NCBI RefSeq assembly: GCF_000422625.1
Contig: NZ_AUGK01000009.1
Coordinates: 62,001 to 126,000, forward strand
From: Adlercreutzia mucosicola DSM 19490
Lineage (GTDB): Bacteria; Actinomycetota; Coriobacteriia; Coriobacteriales; Eggerthellaceae
Direction: 5' to 3'
Length of the DNA: 64,000 nucleotides
Both the position numbers and the translations under genes were made by a program. This document shows, piece by piece, positions 7,932 through 17,356 of the stretch; positions within the stretch are counted from its first letter, which is position 1; each line of letters begins with the position of its first letter. Below the pieces are notes generated by a model. That model was not told where the DNA came from. It saw nothing but the letters and a program-made list of their open reading frames with translations, and did not search any database.

Positions 7932-9611
7932 ATGACGAGAAAACATGACAACAAGCCGAAACGCGCCCGTAGCCACTCCGCCAAGCAGGGGGAGAAGCCG
8001 GCCGTCCGCCCTGCAGGGAAAGCCGCCAGCCCCACCGGGAAAGCCGCCCGCGGGGGCGCTCGCGGCGCCGGCAGCCGCCATGGCGCCGGCGGCTCCCGTA
8101 GGGGCGAGCTTCAGCCCGCCCGTCAACCGGAGGGCGCCCGTCGCCCCGTCCATCCCTCTTCCGCGCCCGCAACTCCGCGCCCCTGCGCCCTGTGTCCCGC
8201 GTTCGGTCGCTGCGGCGGCTGCAGCCAGCTGGACGTTCCCTACGCAAGCCAACTGGCCGCCAAGCAGCAAGTCGTGGCCGACCTGTTCTCTGCGATGGCA
8301 CCGGTCGAGGCCGTGCAACCCATTCTCGGCATGGACGACCCCTTCCACTACCGCAACAAGGTGATCTCGCCCTACGCCCCAGCGAAGGGGAGGGGAAAGG
8401 GGAAGGGGCGGCAGACCCCGGTCAAAGTCGCCCCGAACGGCGCCGGTCGCTCCAAGCCTGTGAAATCCGCCAAGGACGCCGCCAAGCTCGGCCGCGCCGG
8501 CATCCTCACGGGCATGTACGAGACGGGCAGCCATCGTCTCATTCCCACCGATACCTGCGCCATCGAAAACGAGGTGGCCAAGCACGTCATCCTGGCCATC
8601 CGCGACATCATGGCTCGCTGGGGCATGGAGCCCTACGACGAGGATGCCGGCACCGGTTTCGTGCGTCATGCCGTGGTGCGCGTGGGCCACGAGTCGGGCG
8701 AAGTGCTGGTCACGGTGGTCACCAACGGCGATGAGTTCCCCGCATCGAAGGCCTTCTGCCGCGAATTGGCGCGCCGCGTGCCCGCCATCACCACCATCGT
8801 GCAGAACGTGAACACGCGGGCCACCAATGTGATCCTCGGCGAGAAGGAGCGCGTGCTGTACGGCCCGGGATTCATCCTGGACACGCTCTGCGGTCTCAGC
8901 TTCCGCATCTCGTCGCAGTCGTTCTACCAGGTGAACGCCACCCAAACCGAGGTGCTCTACGACGAGGCCATCCGCCTGGCCGGGCTCACGGGGGCGGAGA
9001 CGGTCATCGACGCCTACTGCGGTACGGGCACCATCGGGCTGGTAGCCGCCAAGCGGGGAGCCGCTCGCGTCATCGGCGTGGACAGCGTGGCCGCCGCCAT
9101 CCGCGATGCCGCCAACAACGCTCGCCACAACGGCATCGAGAACGCCGCCTTCGTGGCCCAAGATGCCACGCAGTTCATGAAGGAGCTGGCCGCATCCGAT
9201 GAGCGTCCCGAGCCGCTGGTGCTGCTCATGGACCCACCGCGGGCCGGCTCCACGCCCGCGTTCCTGGAGGCCGCGGCTGCCCTGGCCCCGGAGCGCATCG
9301 TGTACATTTCGTGCAACCCCTGCACCCAGGCCCGCGATGTGCGCCATTTGGTGAAGGCCGGCTACGAGGTGCGGGTGGTGCGCCCCGTTGACATGTTCCC
9401 CCATACCGATCACGTGGAATCCATCGTCATGTTGGAGAAGAGATGCGAAAACCTCTCAACAACAGAACTGCGCAGAGGGCCGCGAGGTGGTTCTCGCCAA
9501 GCGAGTTCCGGGAGCGTTCGAAACGGCCCCGTGGGCTGTTTCGCCGAGCGAGGACTGTCTGAGGGACTGGGCATTACCCCGCGGTTCGACCCCGAGGAGC
9601 CACAACAGTGA
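7932..9611 (+). CDS. rlmD: 23S rRNA (uracil-C5)-methyltransferase, RlmD/RumA type
   Basis: 559 residues from ATG 7932. TrmA/RlmD-family enzymes use SAM to methylate C5 of a uracil in rRNA or tRNA. Seen: a cysteine cluster for a [4Fe-4S] site (CALCPAFGRCGGC near residue 80), the SAM-binding VIDAYCGTGTIGLVAAKRGA, and the catalytic VYISCNPCTQARD. Oddities: the first 80 residues are a basic low-complexity extension in which bases 8098-8121 match an arm of the dispersed GC-rich palindromic element. The normal family end (HTDHVESIVMLEK) is followed by about 55 residues of repeat-like sequence, as if the ORF reads through former intergenic DNA. The choice between rRNA and tRNA target is by family similarity. 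Confidence 0.88.
   Translation: MTRKHDNKPKRARSHSAKQGEKPAVRPAGKAASPTGKAARGGARGAGSRHGAGGSRRGELQPARQPEGARRPVHPSSAPATPRPCALCPAFGRCGGCSQLDVPYASQLAAKQQVVADLFSAMAPVEAVQPILGMDDPFHYRNKVISPYAPAKGRGKGKGRQTPVKVAPNGAGRSKPVKSAKDAAKLGRAGILTGMYETGSHRLIPTDTCAIENEVAKHVILAIRDIMARWGMEPYDEDAGTGFVRHAVVRVGHESGEVLVTVVTNGDEFPASKAFCRELARRVPAITTIVQNVNTRATNVILGEKERVLYGPGFILDTLCGLSFRISSQSFYQVNATQTEVLYDEAIRLAGLTGAETVIDAYCGTGTIGLVAAKRGAARVIGVDSVAAAIRDAANNARHNGIENAAFVAQDATQFMKELAASDERPEPLVLLMDPPRAGSTPAFLEAAAALAPERIVYISCNPCTQARDVRHLVKAGYEVRVVRPVDMFPHTDHVESIVMLEKRCENLSTTELRRGPRGGSRQASSGSVRNGPVGCFAERGLSEGLGITPRFDPEEPQQ
8098..8121 (+). repeat. Single arm of GC-rich palindromic element inside rlmD
   Basis: 24 bases closely matching the arm of the element at 42400-42489 (pattern GTAGGGGCG-N-GCTT-CAGCCCGCCC). 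It is read in frame as RRGELQPAR in the N-terminal extension of the methyltransferase, the same reading frame used by the copy at 32393-32416. No convincing partner arm was found. Confidence 0.6.
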
Positions 9612-9621
9612 AGGAAAGAGA

Positions 9622-10749
9622 ATGACCGATCTCTTAGAAAAGGCGCGGCGAGTCATCGCTGACCACCATCTGGCCACCTCGGACGCGGCCGTGCTGCTCA
9701 TGGTGTCGGGCGGCTCTGATTCCACGGCGCTCGCCTATCTGGGCGCCGCCCTGCACGAGGCCGGCGCCATCGGGCCGGTGGCCATGCTGCACGTGAACCA
9801 CCAGCTGCGCGGCGACGATTCCGACGGCGACGAGCGCTTCGTGTCGTCGCTGGCCGAGCTGCTGCACATTCCGTTGTTCATCTGCTCCATCGATATCGCC
9901 GCCGAGGCCGCCCGCTCCCGCGAGAACGTGGAGGCGGTGGCTCGGCGCGAGCGCTATCTGGCCGCTAACGAGGCGCTGCGCTCGATGTGCCAGCACGAGG
10001 GCTGTCCGCTCTCCGAGGCGCGCATCTTCACGGCGCACACCGCCGACGACCGCATCGAGAACTTCTACATGCGCTCCATTGTGGGCACCGGCCCGGGGGG
10101 CTTCCGCTCCATGCGCTACGAGAACGGCCCGGTGGTGCGCCCGCTGTTGGATGCGACCCGCGATGAGCTGCGGGCCTTCCTGGCTGCCCGCGAGGCAGCC
10201 GGCGAGCCCTGCGCGTGCGATGCGGTCGGCAACCTCTGGCGCGAGGATGCTACCAACGCCCATACCGACCGCTTTCGTGCCTACGTGCGGCACAAGGTGG
10301 TACCGCCGTGCAAGGAGTGGAACGAGGCGCTGCCCGAGGTGCTGGTGCGTTCGATGAACCTCATTGCCGATGAAGACGATATGCTGGAGCAGATGGCTGC
10401 TGAGGTGGCCGAGCGCGACAGCGAGTGGGTAGCCGAGGATGACACTTTCGGCATCGACCGCTCCGAGGGGTTCCGCTTGCGTCCGGCCTTCGGCGCCGTG
10501 GCGCGTCCCCTGCAGCGCCGGGCCGTGCTTGCCCTCTTGCAGGCCATGCTCGGTCCCGATGCCCGGGTGGACGCTTCCAGTGTGGAGGCGGTGCTCGACG
10601 GCTTTGCCGAGGGCAAGCCACGCGGCGGATATGTGACGAACATTCAGCACGATCTGGCCGTGAGCGCCAACAAGCAGGGCGTGCTCGTGGAGCCCATGGC
10701 CTACTTCCGCGCCCGCCGCAAACGCGATAAGGAGAAGCCCACCCCGTAG
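9622..10749 (+). CDS. tilS: tRNA(Ile)-lysidine synthetase
   Basis: 375 residues; ATG 9622 follows GAAGGAAAGAG and lies 10 bases after the methyltransferase stop, so the two are likely co-transcribed. It is an N-type PP-loop ATPase that adds lysine to C34 of tRNA-Ile(CAU), switching codon reading from AUG to AUA; essential in most bacteria. Seen: the PP-loop motif MVSGGSDSTALAYLG, MLHVNHQLRGDDSDGDERF, and FTAHTADDRIENFYMR, all typical of TilS. The C-terminal substrate-binding domain is short, ending in a basic tail. A GC-rich palindromic element starts 11 bases downstream. Confidence 0.92.
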   Translation: MTDLLEKARRVIADHHLATSDAAVLLMVSGGSDSTALAYLGAALHEAGAIGPVAMLHVNHQLRGDDSDGDERFVSSLAELLHIPLFICSIDIAAEAARSRENVEAVARRERYLAANEALRSMCQHEGCPLSEARIFTAHTADDRIENFYMRSIVGTGPGGFRSMRYENGPVVRPLLDATRDELRAFLAAREAAGEPCACDAVGNLWREDATNAHTDRFRAYVRHKVVPPCKEWNEALPEVLVRSMNLIADEDDMLEQMAAEVAERDSEWVAEDDTFGIDRSEGFRLRPAFGAVARPLQRRAVLALLQAMLGPDARVDASSVEAVLDGFAEGKPRGGYVTNIQHDLAVSANKQGVLVEPMAYFRARRKRDKEKPTP

Positions 10750-10759
10750 GGCCGCCGCC

Positions 10760-10823
10760 GTAGGAGGGGGCTTCAGCCCGCCCGGCTACCTGGGTCGATG
10801 GGCGGCCTCAAGGCAGCCCCTAC
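10760..10823. repeat. GC-rich palindromic element, intergenic copy
   Basis: Arms 10760-10783 and 10800-10823 are imperfect reverse complements (about 18 of 24), spacer 16 bp. Each arm has the family pattern GTAGG...GGCTTCAGCCCGCCC. Two further partial repeats, CCCCTACGAG near 10831 and CTCTACGAGG near 10847, follow. It lies just after tilS. Confidence 0.7.
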
Positions 10824-10967
10824 GAGATTGCCCCTACGAGGCTGGCTCTACGAGGTCGCTCCGACGCGGCGGTCTCTGCGTGCCGCCTGACTGCCCGTCT
10901 GTGGGGCGTCTCCTGCGAAGGCCTTGCAGGGTATGAGATGCTTGCGAACATGTGAAAGGATGTTCTT

Positions 10968-11693
10968 ATGACCGAAGAAGCCAAGCAGCCTGAAGCCGTT
11001 GAATCCGATAAGGCGGACAGTGCCGCAGCGGGGGCGCCGGCGCCGGTCTTCGAGGTGGTGCTCGCCAGCGCCAGCCCGCGCCGCCGCGAGCTTTTGGAAG
11101 CCGCTGGCGTGAAGTTCATCGTGCACACGCCCGCAACCCCGGTGGACGAGAGCCTGGAGCCCGATTTGGCTGCCAACCCCGAGGAAGCGGCGAAGAAGCT
11201 CGCCGAGCGCAAGGCGGGGGCCGTGGTGCAGGAGGTGCTCGCCCAGAACTACACGGGCATGCTCATCGTCATCGGCGCCGACACCATGGTGGTGCTCGAC
11301 GGGAAGATCTACGGCAAGCCCCGTAGCCTGTCAGACGCGAAGCGCATGCTGCGCGAACTATCTGGGCGTACCCATGAGGTGATCACGGCCGTGTCAGTGT
11401 GGATGATCGCTGCTCCCGAGGCAGACAACATCTCGCTGGGCTTCCGCACTTTCGCCGATGTGAGCCGTGTGACCTTCCGCGAGCTGACCGATGAGGAGAT
11501 CGCCGACTACCTGCGCAAGGGCGAGTCCTTCGACAAGGCCGGAGCCTATGCCATCCAGGGGGAGGGGCGCGCGCTCGTGGATCACTACGACGGCGCCTGG
11601 GACACCATCGTCGGCCTGCCCGCCGAGCGCCTCGTCAAGGAATTCCCCGACTTGGTGGCCGCCGAGGCACAGGGCGGGGAAGCTGCCTCGTAG
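10968..11693 (+). CDS. maf: Maf-family nucleotide pyrophosphatase
   Basis: 241 residues. Maf/YhdE proteins hydrolyse non-canonical or canonical NTPs (dTTP/UTP type) to the monophosphate and pyrophosphate, a house-cleaning and septum-related role. Seen: the phosphate-binding VLASASPRRRELLEAAGV, VIGADTMVVLDG, the GKPRS segment, LSGRTHEVITAVSV, and the late FDKAGAYAIQGEG motif. The first 24 residues form an acidic/Ala-rich extension before the usual start of the fold. ATG 10968 follows GTGAAAGGATG. A repeat-filled gap of 527 bp follows. Confidence 0.92.
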   Translation: MTEEAKQPEAVESDKADSAAAGAPAPVFEVVLASASPRRRELLEAAGVKFIVHTPATPVDESLEPDLAANPEEAAKKLAERKAGAVVQEVLAQNYTGMLIVIGADTMVVLDGKIYGKPRSLSDAKRMLRELSGRTHEVITAVSVWMIAAPEADNISLGFRTFADVSRVTFRELTDEEIADYLRKGESFDKAGAYAIQGEGRALVDHYDGAWDTIVGLPAERLVKEFPDLVAAEAQGGEAAS

Positions 11694-12220
11694 CGGGCCG
11701 AAATGAGTGGTAAGCGCTGAAAGTGGCGCTGGATTGCGAAAAGTAAACGGCTGGAGGCGCGCATGCCCCCTCAGCGACTACTTTTCGTTCTTTTGTGCCC
11801 ATGCATTTCGAAAACGATTTTGAAAAGGCCTGGTCAGAAAGCCATGGGCACACGGGTCGCAGGTGAAGGCTTTCCGTGCCGATTACTTTTCGCTCTTTTG
11901 CGCCACTTTGCGGGCAAAATATTTTCCTGCAGTCGGGCGAGTGCGGATACCGGATGCCGCAGAGTGTGTTGGAGGCCGGTTTTGGCGGTCCGCCGTGCAC
12001 GTGGGCGCGCCATGGCTGACGGGCGGGCCGAAGGTTGCCCTACGGGGAGGGGTGCGGCCCTCTGCGGGCGTTAGGGGGCGGCCCGCCAGGCGAACGAAAC
12101 AATTGTGTTGCGTTATCGTATGTCGGGTGCGGGGTTGCAGGTCTTTGGTACACTGAACTGCGATCAAGATTCCCCGCGGTAGACGGGGAATGCGAAGCGA
12201 GACGCGAGAAAGTAGTTCAC
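11694..12220. other. Repeat-rich non-coding gap upstream of hpt
   Basis: 527 bp without a believable gene. It contains the nested inverted repeat at 11721-11908 and, from about 11925 on, GC-rich unique sequence leading to the hpt start at 12221. No riboswitch or clear promoter was recognised. Confidence 0.6.
11721..11908. repeat. Nested inverted repeat, arms shared with 42.5 kb locus
   Basis: Outer arms 11721-11746 and 11883-11908 pair over 20 of 26 positions: nine outer and eleven inner bases match exactly while a central block of six differs. An internal third copy of the arm pattern lies at 11778-11799. A second perfect stem (TGTGCCCATG, 11794-11803, with 11843-11852) is nested inside. 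The left arm differs by a single base from the left arm of the element at 42528-42685, so this is a dispersed family. The spacer carries AAAAGGCCTGGTC (11823-11835). Confidence 0.8.
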
Positions 12221-12763
12221 GTGCACAACGACATTTCCAAGATCATCTTCTCCGAGCAGGATCTGGCCAATCGCGTTGCCGAGATGGGCGAGGCCATCAC
12301 GCGCGACTACGTCGAGGTGCCCGGCGGGGTGGTGGTCATCTCCATCCTGCGTGGCGGTGCGGTGTTCACCTGCGACCTTATCCGCCGCATCAACTTGCCT
12401 CTGGAGATGGACTTCATGGCCGTGTCCTCCTACGGCAACGGCGTGAAGAGCTCGGGCGTGGTGCGCATTCTGAAGGACCTGAACACCGATATCCGCGGGC
12501 GCCATGTCATCATCGCCGAGGACATCATCGATTCGGGCTTCACCCTGCAGTACCTGATGAAGAACTTGCTCTCCCGCGAACCCGCTTCGCTCACCGTCGC
12601 TGCGCTCATGCGCAAGGACACGCCGAACCAGGCGGACATCGACTGCCGCTATGTGGGCTTCGAGTGCCCCGACGAGTTCATCGTGGGCTATGGCCTCGAT
12701 TACGCGGAGCATTATCGCAACCTTCCCTACATCGGCGTGTTGAAGCCCGAGATTTACCAGTAA
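12221..12763 (+). CDS. hpt: Hypoxanthine phosphoribosyltransferase
   Basis: 180 residues with a GTG start at 12221, chosen because it gives the usual family length and N-terminus (MHNDISKIIFSEQDL). It salvages hypoxanthine and guanine to IMP and GMP using PRPP. Seen: VVVISILRGGAVFTCDLIRR near the N-terminus, the PRPP loop VIIAEDIIDSGFTLQYL, and the C-terminal VGYGLDYAEHYRNLPYIGVL. It lies 15 bases before ftsH; hpt-ftsH is a widely conserved neighbour pair, often with tilS upstream as here (three genes away). Confidence 0.95.
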   Translation: MHNDISKIIFSEQDLANRVAEMGEAITRDYVEVPGGVVVISILRGGAVFTCDLIRRINLPLEMDFMAVSSYGNGVKSSGVVRILKDLNTDIRGRHVIIAEDIIDSGFTLQYLMKNLLSREPASLTVAALMRKDTPNQADIDCRYVGFECPDEFIVGYGLDYAEHYRNLPYIGVLKPEIYQ

Positions 12764-12778
12764 AGGCAGATAGACACT

Positions 12779-15103
12779 ATGGCAGACAACAACTCAAAGA
12801 AGCCGAACCCCTCGTCCTCGTCGCGCACCACCATGGTGATGGTTCTCATCCTGCTGGCCGTGGCGTTCTTCGTGGGCAGCCAATTCATGCGCACCGGCGC
12901 CATGGGTGGCACGGTGACCGATCAGCTGATCACCTCCGAGTTCACCCAGGCGGTGGAACAGAACCGCGTGAAGTCGGTGGTGTACTCGGCCGGCGACTAC
13001 ACCGTGTCGGGCACCTACTTCCCGGCCGCTACGGCCGGCGCCGAGGCCGCGAGCGCCTTCAATGGGGCCTTCGACGCGATGAACGCGCTTATGGCCACGG
13101 AACAGAACCCCGAGACGGGCAAGGTGCTCTCGGGCGTGGGCACCACCGCCCTGGACCCGGCCACCCTGGGCAAGGAACACAACTACACGTCCACCTACGT
13201 GGGCAGCGATTCCCTCGGCGAGCTGTTGGCGGCGCACCCCGATATCTCCTATCAGGTCACGCTGCCGAGCCCCTTCCTGGAGATCATCGCCACGCTGCTG
13301 CCCATCCTCATTATCGGCGGTCTGCTGTTCTTCTTCTTTTTCAAGATGCAGCAGGCCAACAACTCCCAGATGAACTTCGGCAAGGCCAAGACGAAGAAGG
13401 CCGCCGAGGAGCGCCCCGATGTGAAGTTCTCCGATGTGGCCGGCGTGGATGAGGCCGTGGAGGAGATGCAGGAGATCAAGGACTTCCTGGCGAATCCGGC
13501 GAAGTACCAGTCCATGGGCGCGAAGATTCCCCGCGGCTGCCTGCTCGTGGGCCCTCCTGGTACCGGCAAGACGCTTCTGGCCCGTGCCGTGGCCGGCGAG
13601 GCCGGCGTGCCCTTCTTCAGCATTTCCGGCTCCGACTTCGTGGAAATGTTCGTGGGCGTGGGCGCTTCCCGCGTGCGCGACCTGTTCCAGCAGGCCAAGG
13701 ACGCCGCGCCCGCCATCATCTTTATCGACGAGATCGACGCGGTGGGCCGCCAGCGCGGCACGGGTCTCGGCGGCGGGCACGACGAGCGCGAGCAGACCTT
13801 GAACCAGCTGCTCGTGGAGATGGACGGCTTCGAGTCCAACGACTCGGTGGTGCTCATCGCCGCCACCAACCGCGCCGACGTGCTGGATCCGGCACTGCTG
13901 CGTCCCGGTCGCTTCGATCGGCAGATCGTGGTGGACACCCCCGATGTGAAGGGCCGCGAGAAGATCCTCACGGTGCACGCCAAGGACAAGCCCATCGGCA
14001 GCGACGTGGACCTGGCGAAGATCGCGAAGATCACCCCGGGCTTCACCGGCGCCGACCTGTCGAATCTCATGAACGAGTCGGCCTTGCTCACGGCCCGCCG
14101 CGGCAAGAAGATCATCACCATGCGCGAAGTGAGCGAGTCCATGGAGCGCGTCATTGCCGGTCCGGAGCGCAAGGGCCGCGTCATGAACGAGAAGACCAAG
14201 CACACCATCGCCTACCACGAGAGCGGCCATGCCCTGGTGGGGCATCTGCTCGATCATGCCGACCCGGTGCACAAGATCTCGATCATCTCCCGCGGGCGCG
14301 CGCTCGGCTACACGCTCTCTATTCCCGATGAGGACAAGGTGCTGAACTCGCTTTCCGAGATGAAGGACGAGCTGGCGGTGTTCATGGGCGGCCGCGTGGC
14401 CGAGGAGATTTTCTGCGACGACATCACCACCGGCGCCTCCAACGACCTGGAGCGCGCGAGCAAGATGGCCCGGGCTATCGTGACCCAGTACGGCATGAGC
14501 CCCTTGGGCACCCAAGTGTTCGGCCAGCCCAACCACGAGGTGTTCCTGGGCCGCGACTACGGCAACACCCAGGACTACTCCGAGGAGACGGCCCGCCGCA
14601 TCGACGAGGAAGTGGCCAAGATCATGAAGGAGGCCCACGATCGCGCTTACGCCATCCTGGTGTCCCATCGCGATCAGATGAACCTTATGGCCACGGTGCT
14701 TTTGGAGCGCGAAACCGTGGAGGGCGAGGCTTGCGAGGCTCTGCTGGACAACAAGTGGGACGAGTACCTGGCTCGCGAGGACGACATCATCGCCGCCAAG
14801 GAGGCCGAGGAGGCGGCGGCCCGCGCCAAGGACGCCGAGCTCATGGGCGCTGCCGGGGCGTCGGTGGAGCCTGCGCTGCCGAGCGATCCTGATGCCGGCG
14901 AGACCCTGGCCGATCCCAACTGGCGCAGCGAGCACGTTGAGCCGGGCGATCAGGATCCCAACGACGCGGGACGCCCCGCGGCCACTGGTGCCGATCGCGC
15001 CGATATGCCCACCCAGGCCGAGGTGGATGCCGAGATCGATCGCGAGGACGACATGGATTCCACGCCGCTGGCCCCCGATCCGAACAAGACCAAGGACGAA
15101 TAG
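12779..15103 (+). CDS. ftsH: ATP-dependent zinc metalloprotease FtsH
   Basis: 774 residues. Membrane-anchored AAA+ protease hexamer that degrades misfolded membrane proteins and short-lived regulators. Seen: two membrane helices (near residues 18-37 and 165-190) flanking an extracytoplasmic domain, Walker A GPPGTGKT near 258, Walker [16 protein letters not shown], the second region of homology around [20 protein letters not shown], and the zinc-binding HESGH near 480. The C-terminal 80 residues are an acidic, Ala/Asp/Pro-rich tail. A 16-bp-arm hairpin follows at 15130-15190. Confidence 0.97.
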   Translation: MADNNSKKPNPSSSSRTTMVMVLILLAVAFFVGSQFMRTGAMGGTVTDQLITSEFTQAVEQNRVKSVVYSAGDYTVSGTYFPAATAGAEAASAFNGAFDAMNALMATEQNPETGKVLSGVGTTALDPATLGKEHNYTSTYVGSDSLGELLAAHPDISYQVTLPSPFLEIIATLLPILIIGGLLFFFFFKMQQANNSQMNFGKAKTKKAAEERPDVKFSDVAGVDEAVEEMQEIKDFLANPAKYQSMGAKIPRGCLLVGPPGTGKTLLARAVAGEAGVPFFSISGSDFVEMFVGVGASRVRDLFQQAKDAAPAIIFIDEIDAVGRQRGTGLGGGHDEREQTLNQLLVEMDGFESNDSVVLIAATNRADVLDPALLRPGRFDRQIVVDTPDVKGREKILTVHAKDKPIGSDVDLAKIAKITPGFTGADLSNLMNESALLTARRGKKIITMREVSESMERVIAGPERKGRVMNEKTKHTIAYHESGHALVGHLLDHADPVHKISIISRGRALGYTLSIPDEDKVLNSLSEMKDELAVFMGGRVAEEIFCDDITTGASNDLERASKMARAIVTQYGMSPLGTQVFGQPNHEVFLGRDYGNTQDYSEETARRIDEEVAKIMKEAHDRAYAILVSHRDQMNLMATVLLERETVEGEACEALLDNKWDEYLAREDDIIAAKEAEEAAARAKDAELMGAAGASVEPALPSDPDAGETLADPNWRSEHVEPGDQDPNDAGRPAATGADRADMPTQAEVDAEIDREDDMDSTPLAPDPNKTKDE

Positions 15104-15129
15104 GCCCTTTCGCCAGAAACGTCGCCTTG

Positions 15130-15190
15130 AAAGGTTCCTCATCCCCTTACACTTGACTTTTAGGCTGGCAAGGGATGAGGAACCTTTTTT
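15130..15190 (+). terminator. ftsH terminator overlapping the folP-folK leader
   Basis: Arms 15130-15145 and 15172-15187 are exact 16-bp reverse complements, loop 26 bases, ending in a T-run (15185-15190). The ATG of the next gene is at 15191. The only purine-rich ribosome site visible for that gene (AGGGATGAGG, 15171-15180) is inside the right arm. The hairpin therefore may both end ftsH transcription and hide the next ribosome site. Confidence 0.8.
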
Positions 15191-16510
15191 ATGATTTGGC
15201 ATTGCGGACGCTTTGACTTCGATACTTCCACTCCTCTCATCATGGGGATTGTGAACGTCACGCCCGATTCGTTTTCCGACGGCGGGGAATACTTCGATAC
15301 CGAGGCCGCCGTGGCCCACGGGCTGGAACTGGCGGCCCAGGGGGCGGCGATCATCGACGTGGGCGGCGAGTCCACGCGCCCCGGTTCGGACCCGGTGGAC
15401 CCGGAGACGGAATGGGAGCGCATCGGCAGCGTGATCGCGGCTCTGGCCGAGCGCGAGCTGTGCGTGTCGGTGGACACGCGCCACGCCGAGGTGGCCGCCC
15501 GGGCCCTTGAGGCCGGCGCCTCCATCATCAACGACGTGTCGGGTTTCCGCGATCCGGCCATGGTGGCCGTGGCTCAGCGCAGCGGCTGCGGCTGCGTGGT
15601 AATGCACATGGCCGGCGAGCCCAAGACCATGCAGGAGAACCCCACCTACGTCGATGTGGTGGCCGAGGTGCGTGACTACCTGCGCGACCGCGCGGCGGCC
15701 CTGGAGGCGGCGGGCATCGACCATTCCCGCATCTGCATCGATCCGGGTCCCGGCTTCGGCAAGACCCCGAAGCAGACCATCGAGCTCATGCGGAATCTGC
15801 ACGAGCTGGTGCACCTGGGCTATCCGGTGATGGTGGCCGCCTCCCGCAAGAGCTATGTTTCGGCTGCTTACAAGCTGGACGGCGCTGACATGCACGAGCG
15901 CGATGTGGCCTCGGCGGCCGAAGCGCTGCTCGCCTGCGAGCTGGGGGCCAGCGTGGTGCGCACGCACAACGTGGAGATGACCGCGGCTGCCCTGAAGGAC
16001 CTGCGCCCCGCCGTGCTTTTGGGCCTGGGCTCCAACGTGGCTTTGGTGGCCGAGCCCGGTGAGGAAACCGAGGCGAAGATCGCCCAGATCAACCTGGCCG
16101 TGGGCTCGCTGTGCAGCCTGCCCGACACCCAGATCGTCGACATGGCCTCCTTCTACGAGAGCGAGCCGGCCTACTATACCGATCAGGACGCCTTCGTGAA
16201 CACCGTGGTGCTGCTGCGCACGGGCCTGCCGCCGAAAGAGCTGCTCGGACATCTGCACGGCATCGAGAACTCCCTCGGCCGCGTGCGCACCGTGGAGAAC
16301 GGCCCGCGCACGCTGGATCTGGACATCCTGGACTACCAGATGTACGTGGCCTCCGACGACGAGCTGACGCTGCCGCACCCGCGCGTGGCCGAGCGCGACT
16401 TCGTGGTGAAGCCGCTGCTGGAGATACTGCCCGGCTGGGAGCTGGCCGACGGCACTCCCGTGAATTCCGTCCCCGAAGATGCACGCGTGGGGAAAGCGAG
16501 GCGACTCTAG
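15191..16510 (+). CDS. folP-folK: Fused dihydropteroate synthase / HPPK
   Basis: 439 residues joining two consecutive folate-synthesis enzymes. Residues 1-270 are dihydropteroate synthase (IMGIVNVTPDSFSDGG, then AAIIDVGGESTRPGSDPV, and ASRKSYV). Residues 275-439 are 6-hydroxymethyl-7,8-dihydropterin pyrophosphokinase (LLGLGSNV, FYESEPAYYTDQDAFVN, and the RTLDLDIL / PHPRVAERDFVVKPL motifs). The HPPK product is the DHPS substrate, so fusion may channel it. Start 15191 matches the usual DHPS N-terminus (WHCGRFDFD). The ribosome site lies within a hairpin. The biotin ligase gene starts at once after the stop. Confidence 0.95.
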   Translation: MIWHCGRFDFDTSTPLIMGIVNVTPDSFSDGGEYFDTEAAVAHGLELAAQGAAIIDVGGESTRPGSDPVDPETEWERIGSVIAALAERELCVSVDTRHAEVAARALEAGASIINDVSGFRDPAMVAVAQRSGCGCVVMHMAGEPKTMQENPTYVDVVAEVRDYLRDRAAALEAAGIDHSRICIDPGPGFGKTPKQTIELMRNLHELVHLGYPVMVAASRKSYVSAAYKLDGADMHERDVASAAEALLACELGASVVRTHNVEMTAAALKDLRPAVLLGLGSNVALVAEPGEETEAKIAQINLAVGSLCSLPDTQIVDMASFYESEPAYYTDQDAFVNTVVLLRTGLPPKELLGHLHGIENSLGRVRTVENGPRTLDLDILDYQMYVASDDELTLPHPRVAERDFVVKPLLEILPGWELADGTPVNSVPEDARVGKARRL

Positions 16511-17356
16511 ATGAAACTGACTATTTTGGACGAAGTCGCCTCGACCAACGAGGTGGTGAAGGCCGCCCTGCGCGAGGGCAAGGCCGAGGGGCTGGTGGTG
16601 CGCGCGCGGCGTCAGAGCGGCGGCTACGGCCGCCAGGGCCGCATTTGGGACAGCCCCGAGGGCGGCCTGTACATGTCGATGCTGCTGCGCCCCGATGTGG
16701 CCGGCTCGGGTCTGGCCACGCTAAGCTTGGTAGCGGGCCTGGCGGTGCAGCGCGCCCTGGCCGCCATGGCCGAGGCGCCCTTCCGCGATGGCATCCAGCT
16801 GAAGTGGCCCAACGACATCGTCTATATGGACGCCACCGTGGAGCGGGCCGACGAGTACCGCAAGATGTGCGGCATCTCCATGGAGGCTTGCGGCGGGGGC
16901 GTGTGCGTGGGCATCGGCATCAATGTGTTCGCCCCCGACATCGAGCGCCCCGTGGAGGGCCGCAACGTTCCCCAATACATGACCGACCTCATGCTGGCGA
17001 AGGCGCCCGATGCACCGGCGGGCGCGACCGTGGCCGAGTACGCCGCGACCCTCGAGGGCCGCGCCCAGACGGCCTATCGCGAAGAGGTTATCTCCGACGT
17101 GCAGCGCGAGGTGCTGGCCCGCTTGCTCGTCAGCTACGGCCGTTGGCGCGAGCTGGGCTTCGAGCCGTCGCTTTCCAACTACGATGCGGCGTCGTTTCTG
17201 AACGGACGGCCCGTGCGCATCGAGAACGCCGCCGGTGACGAGGTGCTGGAAGGCGTGGCGGAGACCGTCGACGAACGCGGCCGCCTGCTCGTGCGCACCG
17301 CCGACCGGCTCGTCCCCGTCTCGTCCGGCGAGGCTCACGTTATCCCGAAGCCCTAG
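16511..17356 (+). CDS. birA: Biotin-[acetyl-CoA-carboxylase] ligase, no DNA-binding domain
   Basis: 281 residues, starting at the base after the folP-folK stop, so translation is probably coupled. It attaches biotin to carboxylase lysines through biotinyl-AMP. Seen: VASTNEVVK, QSGGYGRQGRIWDSPEGGLY (the biotin/ATP loop; the commoner form has GRGRxGR), KWPNDIVY, and VGIGINV. The N-terminal winged helix of E. coli BirA is missing, so this is a class I ligase that cannot repress transcription. A bioY transporter lies 2 kb downstream. Confidence 0.9.
   Translation: MKLTILDEVASTNEVVKAALREGKAEGLVVRARRQSGGYGRQGRIWDSPEGGLYMSMLLRPDVAGSGLATLSLVAGLAVQRALAAMAEAPFRDGIQLKWPNDIVYMDATVERADEYRKMCGISMEACGGGVCVGIGINVFAPDIERPVEGRNVPQYMTDLMLAKAPDAPAGATVAEYAATLEGRAQTAYREEVISDVQREVLARLLVSYGRWRELGFEPSLSNYDAASFLNGRPVRIENAAGDEVLEGVAETVDERGRLLVRTADRLVPVSSGEAHVIPKP

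Noticed and set aside
12794-16378. 1194-residue minus-strand open frame opposite ftsH and folP-folK
   Set aside because: His/Gly/Arg-rich translation with no motif, exactly opposite well-identified genes; a shadow frame caused by high GC at codon position three.
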